Positions 26,835 to 38,429 of a stretch of DNA of 64,000 nt are shown piece after piece. Made by a program: the position numbers and the translations under genes. This DNA comes from Silurus meridionalis (Eukaryota; Chordata; Actinopteri; Siluriformes; Siluridae). Under the pieces are notes generated by a model that saw nothing but the letters and a program-made list of their open reading frames with translations, made no database searches and was not told the origin of the DNA. The DNA lies in the NCBI RefSeq assembly GCF_014805685.1, contig NC_060886.1, positions 10,566,108-10,630,107 on the forward strand. The letters are read 5' to 3'. Each line of letters begins with the position of its first letter. Position 1 is the stretch's first letter.

Positions 26835-28649
26835 TACTTTCTTTTCTGCTCTAGAGATCACTAGTTACTTTCCAGAATACCCAGTTTAGGGTTGTGAATG
26901 TATGTTCCTTTTTTTTTGTTTTACTGTCTTTCTAAATAAACTCATGAATGAATTTTAGTACAAATCCTCTGCACCATCAATGCAGCAAGCAATAATTGCT
27001 TGTGATTAATGTTGGTGTGTCTTTGTAAACACTTAGCAATTGCTACTGTTGTCGCCTTGCTGATTTGTAGTGTCCAGCCTTTTTTGTTAGTATTATATGA
27101 TTTATACACATCATGTAGTTAAGTCTGAAATACATGTTCAGTTCTAGACTTCATACTTGTTTTGTTAGCAGATTAGCAAAACAAGCTATCACTACTAGCC
27201 ATGTACACTTACCAGCGAGCTCTGCTACATTCTTCCAAGCTTATTTTTTCTTTGTATGGTCTCTATACACATTCGACAAGAGAACATATATGATAGAATG
27301 TCACAGTTCATGCATATTAAAACATTGCAAATGGTATTTTGTAAGATTTGTCATATCACAAAGAACTATAGGATTGCTTCGCATTTTAGTCAACGATTTG
27401 GATTTGTCTCTATACCTAATTTGCATAGAACTAAGAAAGTTGTAATTGAATTGTCCCTTGTTATGATGGATCGCATATTTAGCACACACACAGCTTTGTC
27501 ACCTGCTAGAGTAGCCCTTCATACTATAACGTGTTTCGTGTGTGGTACCTTTAAGCCGGTGTAAAAGCGTGTGTATTAAGGCATCTCTTTTATTTTTACA
27601 GCACTATCTGCTCCTAAACACTCGCCCTGAGGCAGCTATGACAGGACAAGCTTCCAGCCACACAAACGCAAGACTCTAGCACTATGCGGCATAAATTCAC
27701 TCTCTCTCCCTCACCTCGTCTAGCTCTGTTTCTCTTTCTGTCTGTATAGTCGTTTTTATTTATAAAGGTCAGCAGATTTATGGATCTAAATCCGCATTCC
27801 AGTGCCATTCTGTTTATAAGTTAACTATGAATGGGAACCTGAGGTGACATATATTTGAGGTGCAGTCTGTGCGCGGCTCTCGTTACTCCGTTCCGTCTGT
27901 CATGCTGCGCTCTTGACTGTGGAAAGCTGGAGGATATCCATCTAGTGTGCACACAGAAGAGGCAGATGAGACCTGTGGTGAATCAACAGCTAATGCTATG
28001 TTGCACTACCAGTGAGTCATTTGTATTGCCACCGGTTCATTCTTCCTCCTCCTCATCCTCTTGGTCTAACGCCTTTGCTACTGGTTCAATACACCCTCGA
28101 AGATTTGTGTATGTAGGTGGCCCACACTTGTGAACGTGGACGGTGGTGGATTACATTAGCCATACACTGCTGTTACATTACCCATACACTACTTCTTTGT
28201 CATTATTTAACTTCTGTATTCAATAGTTCAGAACGGTTTTAATTGACTTGCTCTTATATTAAAGTTATTTTAATTTTAAATATATTTGATTAAGTTGGCC
28301 TTAGGTATCAGTAGGTATCAGTATTGATCATATTAATCAAAACCATTGAGATGAGTAACCAGGCTAGTAGTTCTTCTAATAACATCACATACTGCTTATT
28401 GTATTCACAGAAGTTTAGCACTGGCATGAACCAAATTAATGTGCTTTAGGTCTGTAACCTAAGACACAATTACAAAAGCAAGCAATATAATAAATTGTTG
28501 CCACATGGAAACCTTGATTCTGGGCATGACATGATAGAGTGAGATATGAGAGGGGTAATATGCATTAGCACACTATTTTGGTTACTTTATACACCAGATA
28601 CACATTTATCCACTCTTAATATACACACAATACCTTTTGTCTTTTTGCA
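26835..28649. other. Non-coding stretch, nothing recognised
   Basis: Chance open frames (27134-27445, 27855-28133) without domains. A moderately CpG-containing segment lies near 27860-27920. Confidence 0.45.
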
Positions 28650-29060
28650 ATTTTGACCAGATAATATGTACTCATGTATAAACAACAATATGTTTAAAAA
28701 GTACAAGTGATTAAGGCAAAAAGTATTTGGATACTTCAAATTTGCAGTAAGAGTAACAAATGAACAAAACTCTTGCTGGCAATTACTGCTACGAGCTGTG
28801 TACAATACTGTGTTTTAGTTTGGGTCTCACTGATGAAAGACTTTTGCAATTCCAAAATCATCAATCAATTTTCAATGGGACTGAAGTCAAGAGATTGATT
28901 AGGACATATGAAGCCCACTTAAGGTTATTTTAAACACGTGTTTTGGGTTGTTGTCTTTTTTAAATGTCCCATAATTAGTTTTTTGTCAGTTGAGGTTCTC
29001 TTGTAATGTGTCCTTTCATGTACATGTATTGCCCCATTTTGTAATATTACTAACTTAATT
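28650..29060. mobile_element. Highly degenerate Tc1/mariner-like fragment
   Basis: TATTTGGATACTTCAAATTT followed by TCAATGGGACTGAAGTCAAG and TTGGGTTGTTGTC. These words match the antisense transposase region of fish Tc1-like elements, where CAATGGGATTGAAGTC-type text is standard. No termini remain. Confidence 0.5.
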
Positions 29061-30001
29061 ATTGTATATGGGTATGATGTTTCTGGGATGATACGCAAAA
29101 CCCTTTTTCCACAAATGGTACAAAAGTAGAATTTATTTAGAGCCGTTGTATTATAGTTTGGAGCTACTTATTTTAAAGTACTAATAGAGTACATCATTTT
29201 TTAACATATTCAGTACTAACGGGCTCTGTTAGCTCTGCTGCTTGTAAGTCCTGCACTAAGTCCAATTTTTAAGAAATCTCATTATAAATATTCCAAAGTG
29301 CCTGTGCCACAACTGTCGTGATGTCTGCAAATCATTTTTGCAAAGAAACAGACCCAATTTTAATAAATCAATCAATCTGACTTTACCTCTACACACTGGG
29401 CCCTCGATTTATTTTTCCTGCTGATTGCAAATAAATGTAAGGACTAGCTTTAGTGATGCAAGCAAAATAAACAAATAAAAGTTCCCAGTTGCTGGTGATT
29501 GCAGAAGCTCCAGTCTTAGATGTGAATGTGTGAACCTGTGACTATTGTGCCACCCACTAGAATACTCAGTTAACCTGCCGCCTACCTCCAGCCCACTATA
29601 AAGTGTGTAGTGTAAAGACACAGCCTCAGAGCTTGTAGGCAGGTGGAAGAGGAGGAGGAAGAGGAGGAGAAAGCCTGGTCTCAGGAGAACCTACTTGCAG
29701 GTTAGGGCAGATGACAGGAGCAAGGCATGTTCTCAATGCCTTTTATTCTTCTTTTAGTTATCTGTATATTATTCAGTCATTAAATACACCGTGTTCTCTC
29801 TCCAGTACAATCTCAATGAACAGCTCTGTTATTGGGGTCAATCATAGCTGCTTTTTTGTTACTATGCTAGAGGGAACACATGTTGTATTGTTTTTTTTTT
29901 TTTGCACCGGTATTCTTTAACATTTGGCAGCAAATGTGCCCTCTCCCTTTGTTTTTGCTCTCATTTGTCCTGAGCAAAGAAAAGGTTCAGTTGCAGTCTT
30001 A
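29061..30001. other. Non-coding stretch, nothing recognised
   Basis: Contains a short GGA-rich tract near 29642-29672. Otherwise nothing identifiable. Confidence 0.45.
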
Positions 30002-30210
30002 GGGTGTTTTCACACCTAGTTCGTTTTCAAAAGAACCAAACCCAGTTCACTTAAAGTGAACCAGAAAGTGATCTAAGCAAATGTGAACTCAGTCCCTTTC
30101 GTGTTCACAATAAAAAAGACTCAAAAGAGAACCCAGTTCTCTTTTTGGTCCTCTTCAGTATTGAAGTGATCTCAGACCCTTTCGTGTTCACACCTCAACC
30201 TCATAAGAAC

Positions 30211-30456
30211 TCAGAACCCAGAATTGTGTGAAATTTTATCACGTGTGTTTATGTACTTCTGTCGTAGTTTTTTGACTTGTACGTGACATTGTAGTGCTGT
30301 TCTGCTGTAGCCCCTTTCCTTCAGTTTTTGAGAAAACAGAAGAAATACTTTTATGTTTTTATGTATTGTGAATAGTTGGCGTTTGCCATCCTCTTTACAA
30401 ATATCAATAAGTGCACAGCTCTCTTCATAAGACCACACGACTCCGCGACCTGCCAT
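30211..30456 (-). pseudogene. Harbinger Myb/SANT-like domain, partial
   Basis: The open frame of 81 codons starts MAGRGVVWSYEESCALIDIC and has the layout of a Myb/SANT-like (trihelix) DNA-binding domain: a first-helix Trp with acidic residues (WSYEE, residues 8-12), then a central F...KLKERGYSRTALQC (about 44-57) and VKKLRQKYINTRDK (about 61-74). Harbinger elements encode such a protein beside their transposase. Where the domain would normally continue, the frame stops near the element's end. Inference: a shortened product of a dead or non-autonomous copy; expression is unknown. Confidence 0.75.
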
Positions 30457-30613
30457 ATCAAAAAGTTTTGTGTTTCAGCAGTGACGGAACACGGCTGCAG
30501 GTATGGCAAGCCTCCAGGGACATTTGGCGAAACGAAATGCAAAGCGGACCGGGACCACATTGCTTTCACATGTCACAAACAAATCGAACCACAAACGGAC
30601 CCACAAACGAACC

Positions 30614-30647
30614 GTACTCAGACCACCTCCGGAGGTGGTCTGAGTAC
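30614..30647. repeat. Perfect 34-bp palindrome in Harbinger element
   Basis: Each arm is 17 bases with no spacer. The left arm is GTACTCAGACCACCTCC and the right arm is its exact reverse complement. The centre is CCTCCGGAGG. Confidence 0.95.
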
Positions 30648-30726
30648 TTGGTTTGTTCACATATACACACTGAACCGCTCCGAGGCGTTTGGAGGCTCAA
30701 ACGAACTAGGTGTGAAAACACCCTTA

Positions 30727-32040
30727 AATATCAGCGAGCTTGCATAGAAAAGATGCACGTCTTTTAACCGCAGGCTCCTGGGGCGTGCGGCTTTTCCAAG
30801 GAGCATGTGAAGAAAAGCTGACGTTGAAAGACCGAGCTCCGGTCGATTCATCTTCTTACTATATCTCCAACAGGGCCCTTGGGACCTTAATCGAGGAGTT
30901 GGTGAATAAATGAAGGGGCTGGATGAAGAGTAACTTAATTTATTGTTTATTGCCATCTCCACTTCAACTCTATATTGATTTCTTTTTTTTTGCCAGGTTG
31001 TCGAGTAGTTACACATTTCCATATCAAGTAAGCCGAGCGGACGAGAGATCAAGATGATTACTCAGGATTTATTTCACTGGTTTTAACAATTGCAAATCTA
31101 TTAACATCAATAACATCTGCCCCGAGTAACAAAAAGCATTGCATCCTGCTCCAGACTTGCACTGCCTCAATACTCATGAAGTATGAGTCAGATTTTAACC
31201 AAAGGGTAATCGAAGATCTATTTTAGTTTGGAAGAACACTGCTAAGCAAGCACAATTTTGTTACTTTTAAAACAGTTTCTCTAATTGCTAACTAGACTAA
31301 ACGGTAAAATTTTTAATCTGTTTCTATATCATAAGGTTGTTTTTTAATAAACTCTCATGGGAAGAGCTATGCCATGCCTGCATTGGCCTGGCACACGTCC
31401 AGCTCCAGTCACTGGGTGCTGCTCATTATGGATCCAGCTGTACCGAGAGCTGCTCATGCTTATTAAAGGCAGGCAGCATAAGATGGAAATGGCAACATTC
31501 TCAGGCAACATTCTCAAAAAAGCGGCAAAGCACACGTCTTACTCTGGCATAGATTTTTTTTATAGGCAGATTGTGGCATGGTGCCAGGGCCATGAACCCA
31601 GAAAAGGGATGGAATAGTGTGAGAATGGCACCAGTAGAGTGCATGTAACTGTTATTATGTTACTGCTTCTATATGGACTGTTTTGAATATACATAGCTAT
31701 AATATGTAAGAATAGATGTGTGGATTGTACTTGTATCAGCAAGTATTCATTGTCTGAATGGATTTTCATTTTCAGGAGGATGTGCTGAGTGTGACTTATT
31801 GATCACTGGTCATGAGGGACACACAAGCTTACTCAGATGTGATCATTAGTGAGAAGGTTTGCTGCTGTGTGTGTGTGTGTGTATGTGTGTGCGTGTGCGT
31901 CTGTTTGTATCCGTATCTCACTTGTGTACACGTCAACACCCCTACTGAAATGATCTTTTCTCATGAAAGGTCAACTCATTCTCCACTGTTTTCTCTGAAA
32001 CTTTTTTCTGCTTGTTAATGCTATATTTACTGTACTTACG
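30727..32040. other. Non-coding stretch, no gene recognised
   Basis: The segment about 30880-31080 and the one about 31360-31520 look non-repetitive, and either could be conserved regulatory DNA. An interrupted GT tract lies at about 31866-31900. Open frames here have no recognisable domain. Confidence 0.45.
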
Positions 32041-32061
32041 TAAAACTTTATATTTGGCTTT
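32041..32061. repeat. Target-site duplication, left copy (RTE copy 3)
   Basis: 21 bases matching 33209-33229 at 19 positions, sharing the core TTATATTTG. They flank the minus-strand RTE insertion. Confidence 0.8.
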
Positions 32062-32462
32062 CTTCTTCTTCTTTCGGGTGCTCCCGTTAGTGGTCACCAC
32101 AGCGGATCATCCGTCTCCATACCACTCTGTCCTCTACATCTGCCTCTTTCAAACCAACTACCTGCATGTCTTCCCTCACCACATCCATGTCCTTGGTCTT
32201 TCTTTTCTCCTCCTTCCTGGTGGCTCCATCCTCAGCATTCCCCTACTGATATACCCCATGTCCCTCCTCTGCACATGTCCAAACCATCTCAATCTCGCCA
32301 CCATCAGTTTGTCCCAAAAACGTACCACATGCACTGTCCCACTAATAAACTAATTTCTAATAATATCCATCCTCGTCACCCTTAATGAAAATCTCAGCGT
32401 CTTCAGCTCTGCTACCTCCAGCTCCGCCTCCTGTCTTTGGTCAATTCCACTGTCTCTAAACT

Positions 32463-32805
32463 ATATATATATACAGTACAGACCAAAAGTTTGGACACAC
32501 CTTCTCATTCAAAGAGTTTTCTTTATTTTCATGACTATGAAAATTGTAGAGTTACACTGAAGGCATCAAGGGCTATTTGACCAAGAAGGAGAGTGATGGG
32601 GTGCTGCGCCAGATGACCTGGTTTTCACAGTCACCGGACCTGAACCCAATCGAAATGGTTTAGGGGTGAGCTGGACCGCAGAGTGAAGGCAAAAGGGCCA
32701 ACAAGTGCCAAGCATCTCTCGGGGAACTCCTTCGAGACTGTTGGAAGACCATTTCAGGTGACTACCTCTTGAAGCTCATCAAGAGAATGCAAAGCAGTAA
32801 TCAAA

Positions 32806-32862
<57 letters not shown>

Positions 32863-32866
32863 TATA
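32463..32866 (+). mobile_element. Tc1-like element, internally deleted, nested in LINE
   Basis: Starts TACAGTACAGACCAAAAGTT then TGGACACACCTTCTCATTC, a terminal repeat common in fish Tc1 families. It then jumps to the end of the transposase, readable in fragments as QMTWFSQSPDLNPIE (around 32615-32655) and LLRDCWKTISGDYLLKLIKR (around 32729-32785). It ends in a long TA run. The region between terminus and C-terminus is deleted. It interrupts the minus-strand LINE and is therefore younger. Confidence 0.85.
32808..32859. repeat. (AT)26 microsatellite
   Basis: Uninterrupted AT run at the end of the nested Tc1-like element, probably grown from its TA target site. Confidence 0.93.
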
Positions 32867-33208
32867 TATAAACTTTCCCTTTCACTCTTGCAGATACCCT
32901 TTTATCACAAATCAGACCTGCCACTCTTCTTCACCCACTCCACTCTGCCTGCACCCTTTTCTTTTCTTCTCTAACACATGCTCCATTATTCCATTATATC
33001 CACTAAATTTTATTTCCTTCTCTCCAGTGAGTATCTCCACTTTCCACAAATCACAATATCATCCGCATCCGCAAACATCATAGTCCACGGAGACTCCTGT
33101 CTGCCCTCGTCCGTCAACATTTCCATCTTCACTGCAAACAGGAAAGGGCTCAAAGTCGATCCTTGATGCAATCCCACCTCCACCCTGAACCAGTCCTCAT
33201 ACATGCCC

Positions 33209-33229
33209 TAAAACGTTATATTTGACTTT
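33209..33229. repeat. Target-site duplication, right copy (RTE copy 3)
   Basis: Two mismatches over 21 bases against 32041-32061. Confidence 0.8.
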
Positions 33230-34439
33230 ATAAATCTAAAACGCATAAAAGTCTGGGATACACTGCACTGTGCATTTTTAAGATAAAGTAGGTTGCATAT
33301 AATTTAGGGCAGGAGGTTAATCAGCAAACCTGCAAGTATTTCAGCACAGCCTCATTTGAGAAAGGAGAAACATGTTAAAGTCCTCAATCTGTCCCCCTGA
33401 TTTATGCTGTTGTTTTTTTTATAGCTGCTCTTAACATCTCTTGACACCCAGGGTTAAATTCTTTTTGTGGCAGATGATGTATTACCTCCAGCAGTAGAGG
33501 GGCAGGTTTTGAACCCCACAACTTCTTTACTACTGTCACATGCTAGTGAGTTATGGCCTGTGTGGCGCTAAAAGATGCTAAAAAATACACATTTACAAAA
33601 ATACCCGTTTTTGTTAAGCCTTGTTGGCCATCATGGTCAGCTTGACCAGGCTTGGTATCAGCCATGTATGTTGTAACTGTGACTTTCTTGTGAAGGACCT
33701 GTAGATCAATACGGTTCCCTGATCCATGCAGCTCATTCAGAATCTAATCATCTTTAACTGCTTTTTGTGTCAAAAGAGACTTTTATGAATGCTGCCTGGT
33801 TTTATGGCATTGCAGCATAAGAGCTAAATTAATTATCGTGTCAAGTGAAAGCTAAGGATGGGTGAAAGCAGGCTGTATAAGAGTCCTAGAAAGAAATATA
33901 CTCTTTTGCATTGATTGACAAATTAACTTTAATAAGAGCAAAGACATCTGGGAATTCTAAGAGAATATTGACTAATGTCAAAATAAACCCAGTTAAATCT
34001 TTTTTTAATCCATGATACTGAAGATTAGATTTGATCTACCTCCCTGTCCTTCCTTAAGGTTAGCTCATTGTATCAGTTGCCAGCTACTACTTTCCCCTTT
34101 CCTTTTAAGCATAAATTTGAAGACCTACAATTTTGTTTAGTAGCAGATTTGGGGACTCACCCAAAGATTCTGGCTCCTTTAATTCCCCTAATTGGCCATA
34201 CAGTTTAACAAGGAATCACCAAAAGATTAATTATATGCGTGTCTGCTGGTTTACATTGCTTATTTACACTTTTTTGGCAGAGTGCATTCATTCGTCTAAG
34301 GCACTCATTCATTAAGTGCTGTTAGCTGGAATGCAGGCAGCACACACATTAAATCAGTCAACACATGTAGATGCAGTGGGTAAGAGACACCTGAATGCCT
34401 AGATTTTAGATTAAGGCCCAAATCAATAGGAGAGCCAGA
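33230..34439. other. Non-coding stretch, nothing recognised
   Basis: AT-rich DNA without named repeats or credible frames. Confidence 0.5.
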
Positions 34440-35040
34440 AGCACATGAGATGAAGTACTGGAACAGCATAGGAGAAGTAGATAGACCAAGAACGGGACAA
34501 GCAGCAGTAATCCAGGTCTATACACAGGGAAAGAAACTTCGCCTGACATAGAGAATGAAGAATGAAGAGAGGCTGCAATTCAGAAAGTAGCGACACAGAG
34601 AGTTAAACAATGTCTGGAACAGGAATAGAAACCCTGAGGCTCTGGAACAGAAAACAGACCCAAATAGAATTGCAAGTTCCGAGATTGAAACATGGGACAA
34701 ACCAGAGACTTGGTCCATTTTGTTGTAGGAAAAAAGACTTGGAATCGACACTAGGAATAGAAAAAAGGCTGATAAGAGGCACTGTAAGGGAAACGATGCC
34801 TGTGGTTTATAGAGAGGAAAACTTGACTTGCTGAAAAAAGAGTTCTGCTTGAAAGGTTCAGAGGATGCAGAGAAGTTAGTTGCAGTTGAAGAAGGTGTCA
34901 GAGCTGAAATTAGGAACAGGAGCAAAGACTTGGCTGGGGATATACTGAAAGCAGAAACAATTTCAGAAGTGAGAACAGATATAAAGATACTGTGTAAGCT
35001 ACAGAGCAATCCATATCAGAAACATCTTCAGTAACACACT
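34440..35040. other. Purine-rich strand-asymmetric segment
   Basis: About 600 bases are strongly enriched in A and G on the plus strand (many AGGAAC, GAAAC and AGAG words). Long frames result on both strands, including 163 codons on the minus strand (34518-35009), predicted as a Ser/Phe/Leu-rich product, and two plus frames (34610-34834, 34828-35034). None has a recognisable motif. The composition alone explains their openness. It may be an old repeat or purine-rich domain. Confidence 0.45.
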
Positions 35041-36287
35041 AACATCGTTTCAGTAGCAACAGACATTAGCAAATATTAATGCTAATTACAGTAGCACAGC
35101 CACCAGCAGAGTTAGGACACTTAAATACTATAAATAGTATTACAGAGGCACCTTCAAAACTAGGAAAAGTTGTCCCAGTAGAGCTGGTACCTACGACCCA
35201 AAACCAAAAAAAAAGGCACCAATATGTTTAGCAGCAGTGATAATCCAAATTAACATGGCAGTAGCCTTGACAGCATCTAAGACAGGACAGACTGGCAGTC
35301 TGGCAATGCTGCTCTATACCAAACAATTTAAGGTGGCCATGGCCAGTGTTCAGGCCCTGACTGACTCCATGTGAAGTCCTCATTTATCCCACTGAGCCTT
35401 ATGCTCAATTGTAGAATAATTTTTAGGCACTGTCCCACGCAACTGAAGTGAATGGGCTCAGCTCAACTTTGAGCCTTCTGCCTATTGACTCACACTGTCT
35501 AAATGATTCTATCACAAGCTGCTTCTATTGTTGACACGTCTCAGCAGTTACTCACACAAGTTTGTGGAACAAAGCACTTTTCAGACGCTCTCTTGTTTTC
35601 CCTCACTTATAATTCCCATGTTGCATAATGTGGATCAGTGTGTTTTTATTAACATAGTGCAGTTGTCCTCCTCTCGATTCTTTGTAAGATTCATATTCTA
35701 TTGTAATACCATAAGATTTCTGTGTACACAATTTGCATGCCAATAGTTTTTTTGTAAGGATGTGCTCCTTTAGCGAATTCATTCTCCACATTGACAGTTT
35801 AAATCCTGACAGCTAACATGTCTAGAAAGAAGTACATTACTATAATTGTTTCTTAATACAGCAAGGCCTAATTTTGAATGTTCTGCTTGTTTTATAGCTT
35901 TATAGCTGCAAAATTAATTTTGGGACCGGGTTTTGAACTCAGCAGGCATGCAGGTTTACCATAAAGAGAATATATGAGAATATGAATACATATTAAAGCA
36001 AAAAGATAATGTACTTTTAACAAAGCAAATAGCAGTCTTGCCAAGGTTTACAGAGCAACAGGACTTGGTGTGCTTCTGGACTGGGATCCTGAGGAACAAA
36101 TCTAAAAAGAGATGCGATGCAGATATGAGGATGTGACACCAGGTTTATTGAACATGATTTTTTTAGCATTAGGTCATGCACCTAAAACATTTATTTATTC
36201 ATTCTTATTAACTGCCTGGTCATTAACCATAGTGTTTTTTATTAAAATACCTTTTTGTATTTTTGAAAAATAAAAACAACTACATTT
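35041..36287. other. Non-coding stretch, nothing recognised
   Basis: No named repeat, no credible gene. Confidence 0.5.
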
Positions 36288-36295
36288 GTTAGAAT

Positions 36296-37083
36296 TAGGG
36301 ATGCACCGAATATTCGGCCACCGAAAATTTTCGTCCGAAAGACTTTGATCACCGCTGCCTGCACGTGCTTGTCTAAAACAATATGTCTGCGGTGTGGATG
36401 TATTTCAGTATATCTGAGAAAGACCCACGCATAGCGATTTACAAAACATGTAATGCCGAAATTTCAAGAGGGGGTGCGTCTGCAAAAACTTTCTCCACGT
36501 CGGGTTTAATTTGAAATCCAAACATCTGTTCGGCATATGCTGAATATGAGAGGAACGCAAACGCACAGAAAAGCAAAACCCCTCCGAGCATGCGCACTCC
36601 GTCTGTGGTGGACGTTTTTGAAAAGGCAGGAAGTTTCGCAGTGATATTGTTGTATTGTATCTTTAAGCAGTTGCACTTGTTCTGAATGCACTTTGTTTTT
36701 ATGAAAGAACATATTTAATTTTACAACCTTTCAGCAGGCCAGAGGGCCTGTACATTATTATTTAATGTACACATGAGTGCATTTAAGTTAAACATTTAAG
36801 AGTAAATTTTAATTTATTTTATCCTGTGCATTGTTGCAATGTGCTATAAATAAATATTTTCATAATTTGTAATTGATTTATTCTTTAAAACTTTAATATT
36901 AATTTATGCAATTGAAATGCCTTGATTTTAGTAAGGTTAGTACACAGTCATAGCCATAAATGCAATGGTAATAATAATTGGCATAATTTCTTTCGGTGTT
37001 TCGGTGTTTCGGTTTTCGGCCTTGCTTTCCTCCTTTTTCGGTTTTCGGTTTCGGCCAAGAATTTTCATTTCGGTGCATCCCTA
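36296..37083 (+). mobile_element. hAT element with BED-finger remnant
   Basis: The 788-base element has termini TAGGGATGCACCGAA and TTCGGTGCATCCCTA, perfect inverted repeats shared with the inner element at 20955. The flanking octamers GTTAGAAT (36288-36295) and ATTAGAAT (37084-37091) match at seven of eight positions. Subterminal TTTCGG repeats cluster near the right end (36990-37065). The coding part is limited to the broken finger at 36383. Confidence 0.93.
36383..36514 (+). pseudogene. hAT BED zinc-finger remnant
   Basis: From ATG 36383 the frame reads MSAVWMYFS, then EKDPRIAIYKTCNAEISRGG, and stops at TGA 36512-36514 after 43 codons. The W.YF start and the second Cys are those of a BED finger, but the first zinc-binding Cys has become Tyr (the other copy reads CKTC). 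A deletion removed the His pair from this frame. Confidence 0.75.
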
Positions 37084-37091
37084 ATTAGAAT

Positions 37092-38429
37092 ATAATTCTG
37101 TAAACAGGACCAAAGCTATCAGTCAGATAAAGACAGAATTCAGAGATCATGCTTATAGTGTGGGCATTTCTGCAACTTTGTGTCTCTTTGTGTTTTTAAG
37201 TCTTTCTTTAGGCATTGTGGTCAGGAAAAACAATTATGCCAAAACATTGCTACAATACACCTTATGGTTTGGCCATGTGTTCATGTCATGTGGATCAGGG
37301 GAAATTTTTCTAATATCTGAAAACCAAGGCTTATAGGCCAAAGCAGCTCCCGTGTTTGTGTGTGTACTTGTTCAGTATTTTTGTGTCAGCTTTGATTTAG
37401 GTCTGTGAGAGGAACCCTTCAGCAGTGCAAACAATAAGCAGTGCTCAATGGAGGACAATGACTTATGAATGTTGGTGTTCATAAATTACACAGGGAGCAA
37501 TTGTACTGTGGATGCAGTAAAATCTTCTGGCTCTAATGAATTAGCAAACTGTCTGTAGTAGTAACTGTAAGCAAGGATATTGAGCTCTGGTATATCAGGC
37601 AACCTGATGTTTTTAGATATATTTTTGGTAAAATGATTACATAAGAAAGTATAATGTCACAATTTTTAGATTGTTAGTAGAAATGGCCTCAGTAAAGAAC
37701 ACTAGAGTAGGTTAGTGATAAATATGTACATGCATGTGGGTTTTAACACAATGGACTGCCGAATTTGTGTTTTTGGATGATAGGAACCTGATACAGTCAG
37801 TAGTTATGAGTCTCCAAATGTTCAGTGTCTGAGTTTGTTTAGACACTGTATTGGGTTCAGAGCATACCTGTGGAGGCTGCTGGAGTTGGACATGCTACTA
37901 AACTTTGTTGAGGTTCCTTGAAGGAGCTGCTTGGGTGTTACCTAGCAACCATGGCTTACTGCATTGGGAATCTCTCAGCTTTATCAATTAAGCGCCAGAA
38001 GAGAAAGAATGAAAGAAAAAGAGAAAGAGGGAGAGAGTGGGGAAAGTGAATGTGCTGTGAATCAGCAGACTGGAGGATCCCAGCTGTATTGGCAGTGGTG
38101 CAGCACATAATTGTGGGCTGTATGAATATGTGCATTGTAGGAAATTTCCCTAGTAAGGAGCAGGGTAATGTTCTACTTTAACATGCTATTATGCAGATGT
38201 GAATATATAATACAGCTTGTCCTGCTGCTCGGTTACTAGTTGCTTCTTGCTTCTTTGATTTGTTTCTCTTGCATGAATGTAGGTTTTTTTATTCTTTGTG
38301 GGGTGGGTCTGATTAACGGTTGTATTTATTAAATAATGAGCCATGTTTACATGTTCATACTAACTTCCGCTCAGGGCATAACTTAACTAGGCCTGTGAGT
38401 TTTACAAATAGAAAACTTATAACCTATGT
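37092..38429. other. Non-coding stretch, nothing recognised
   Basis: Includes a short purine tract at about 38000-38040. Otherwise unidentifiable. Confidence 0.5.

Larger units (their letters stand above)
30002..30723 (-). mobile_element. PIF/Harbinger element with 3-bp TTA duplication
   Basis: The 722-base element has perfect inverted ends GGGTGTTTTCACACCTAGTT and AACTAGGTGTGAAAACACCC, flanked by TTA on both sides (29999-30001 and 30724-30726). TTA/TAA duplications are the mark of PIF/Harbinger transposons. It encodes part of the accessory Myb/SANT-like protein on the minus strand and contains a 34-bp perfect palindrome (30614-30647). No DDE transposase is present, so it is non-autonomous. 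Confidence 0.93.
32062..33208 (-). mobile_element. RTE-clade LINE (minus), interrupted by a Tc1-like element
   Basis: The 3' end lies at 32062, reading CTTCTTCTTCTTTCGGGTGC on the plus strand and then the reverse complement of the GGGAG...CTAATG end seen in the other copies. The 5' truncated end is near 33208. Minus-strand frames show VEVGLHQGSTLSPFLFAV and ESPWTMMFADADDIVICG (33010-33204). The polymerase motif has an extra AD from a small duplication. Between about 32463 and 32866 the LINE is split by a Tc1-like insertion and a TA tract. Near-identical 21-bp duplications flank the whole insertion. Confidence 0.9.

Noticed and set aside
34518..35009. 163-codon minus frame as a membrane protein
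   Set aside because: Ser/Phe/Leu content follows from the purine skew of the other strand. No motif or neighbour supports a gene. Kept only as a low-interest observation.
35925..35955. B-box-like text ACCGGGTTTTGAACTC suggesting a tRNA
   Set aside because: No A box or cloverleaf arms around it.
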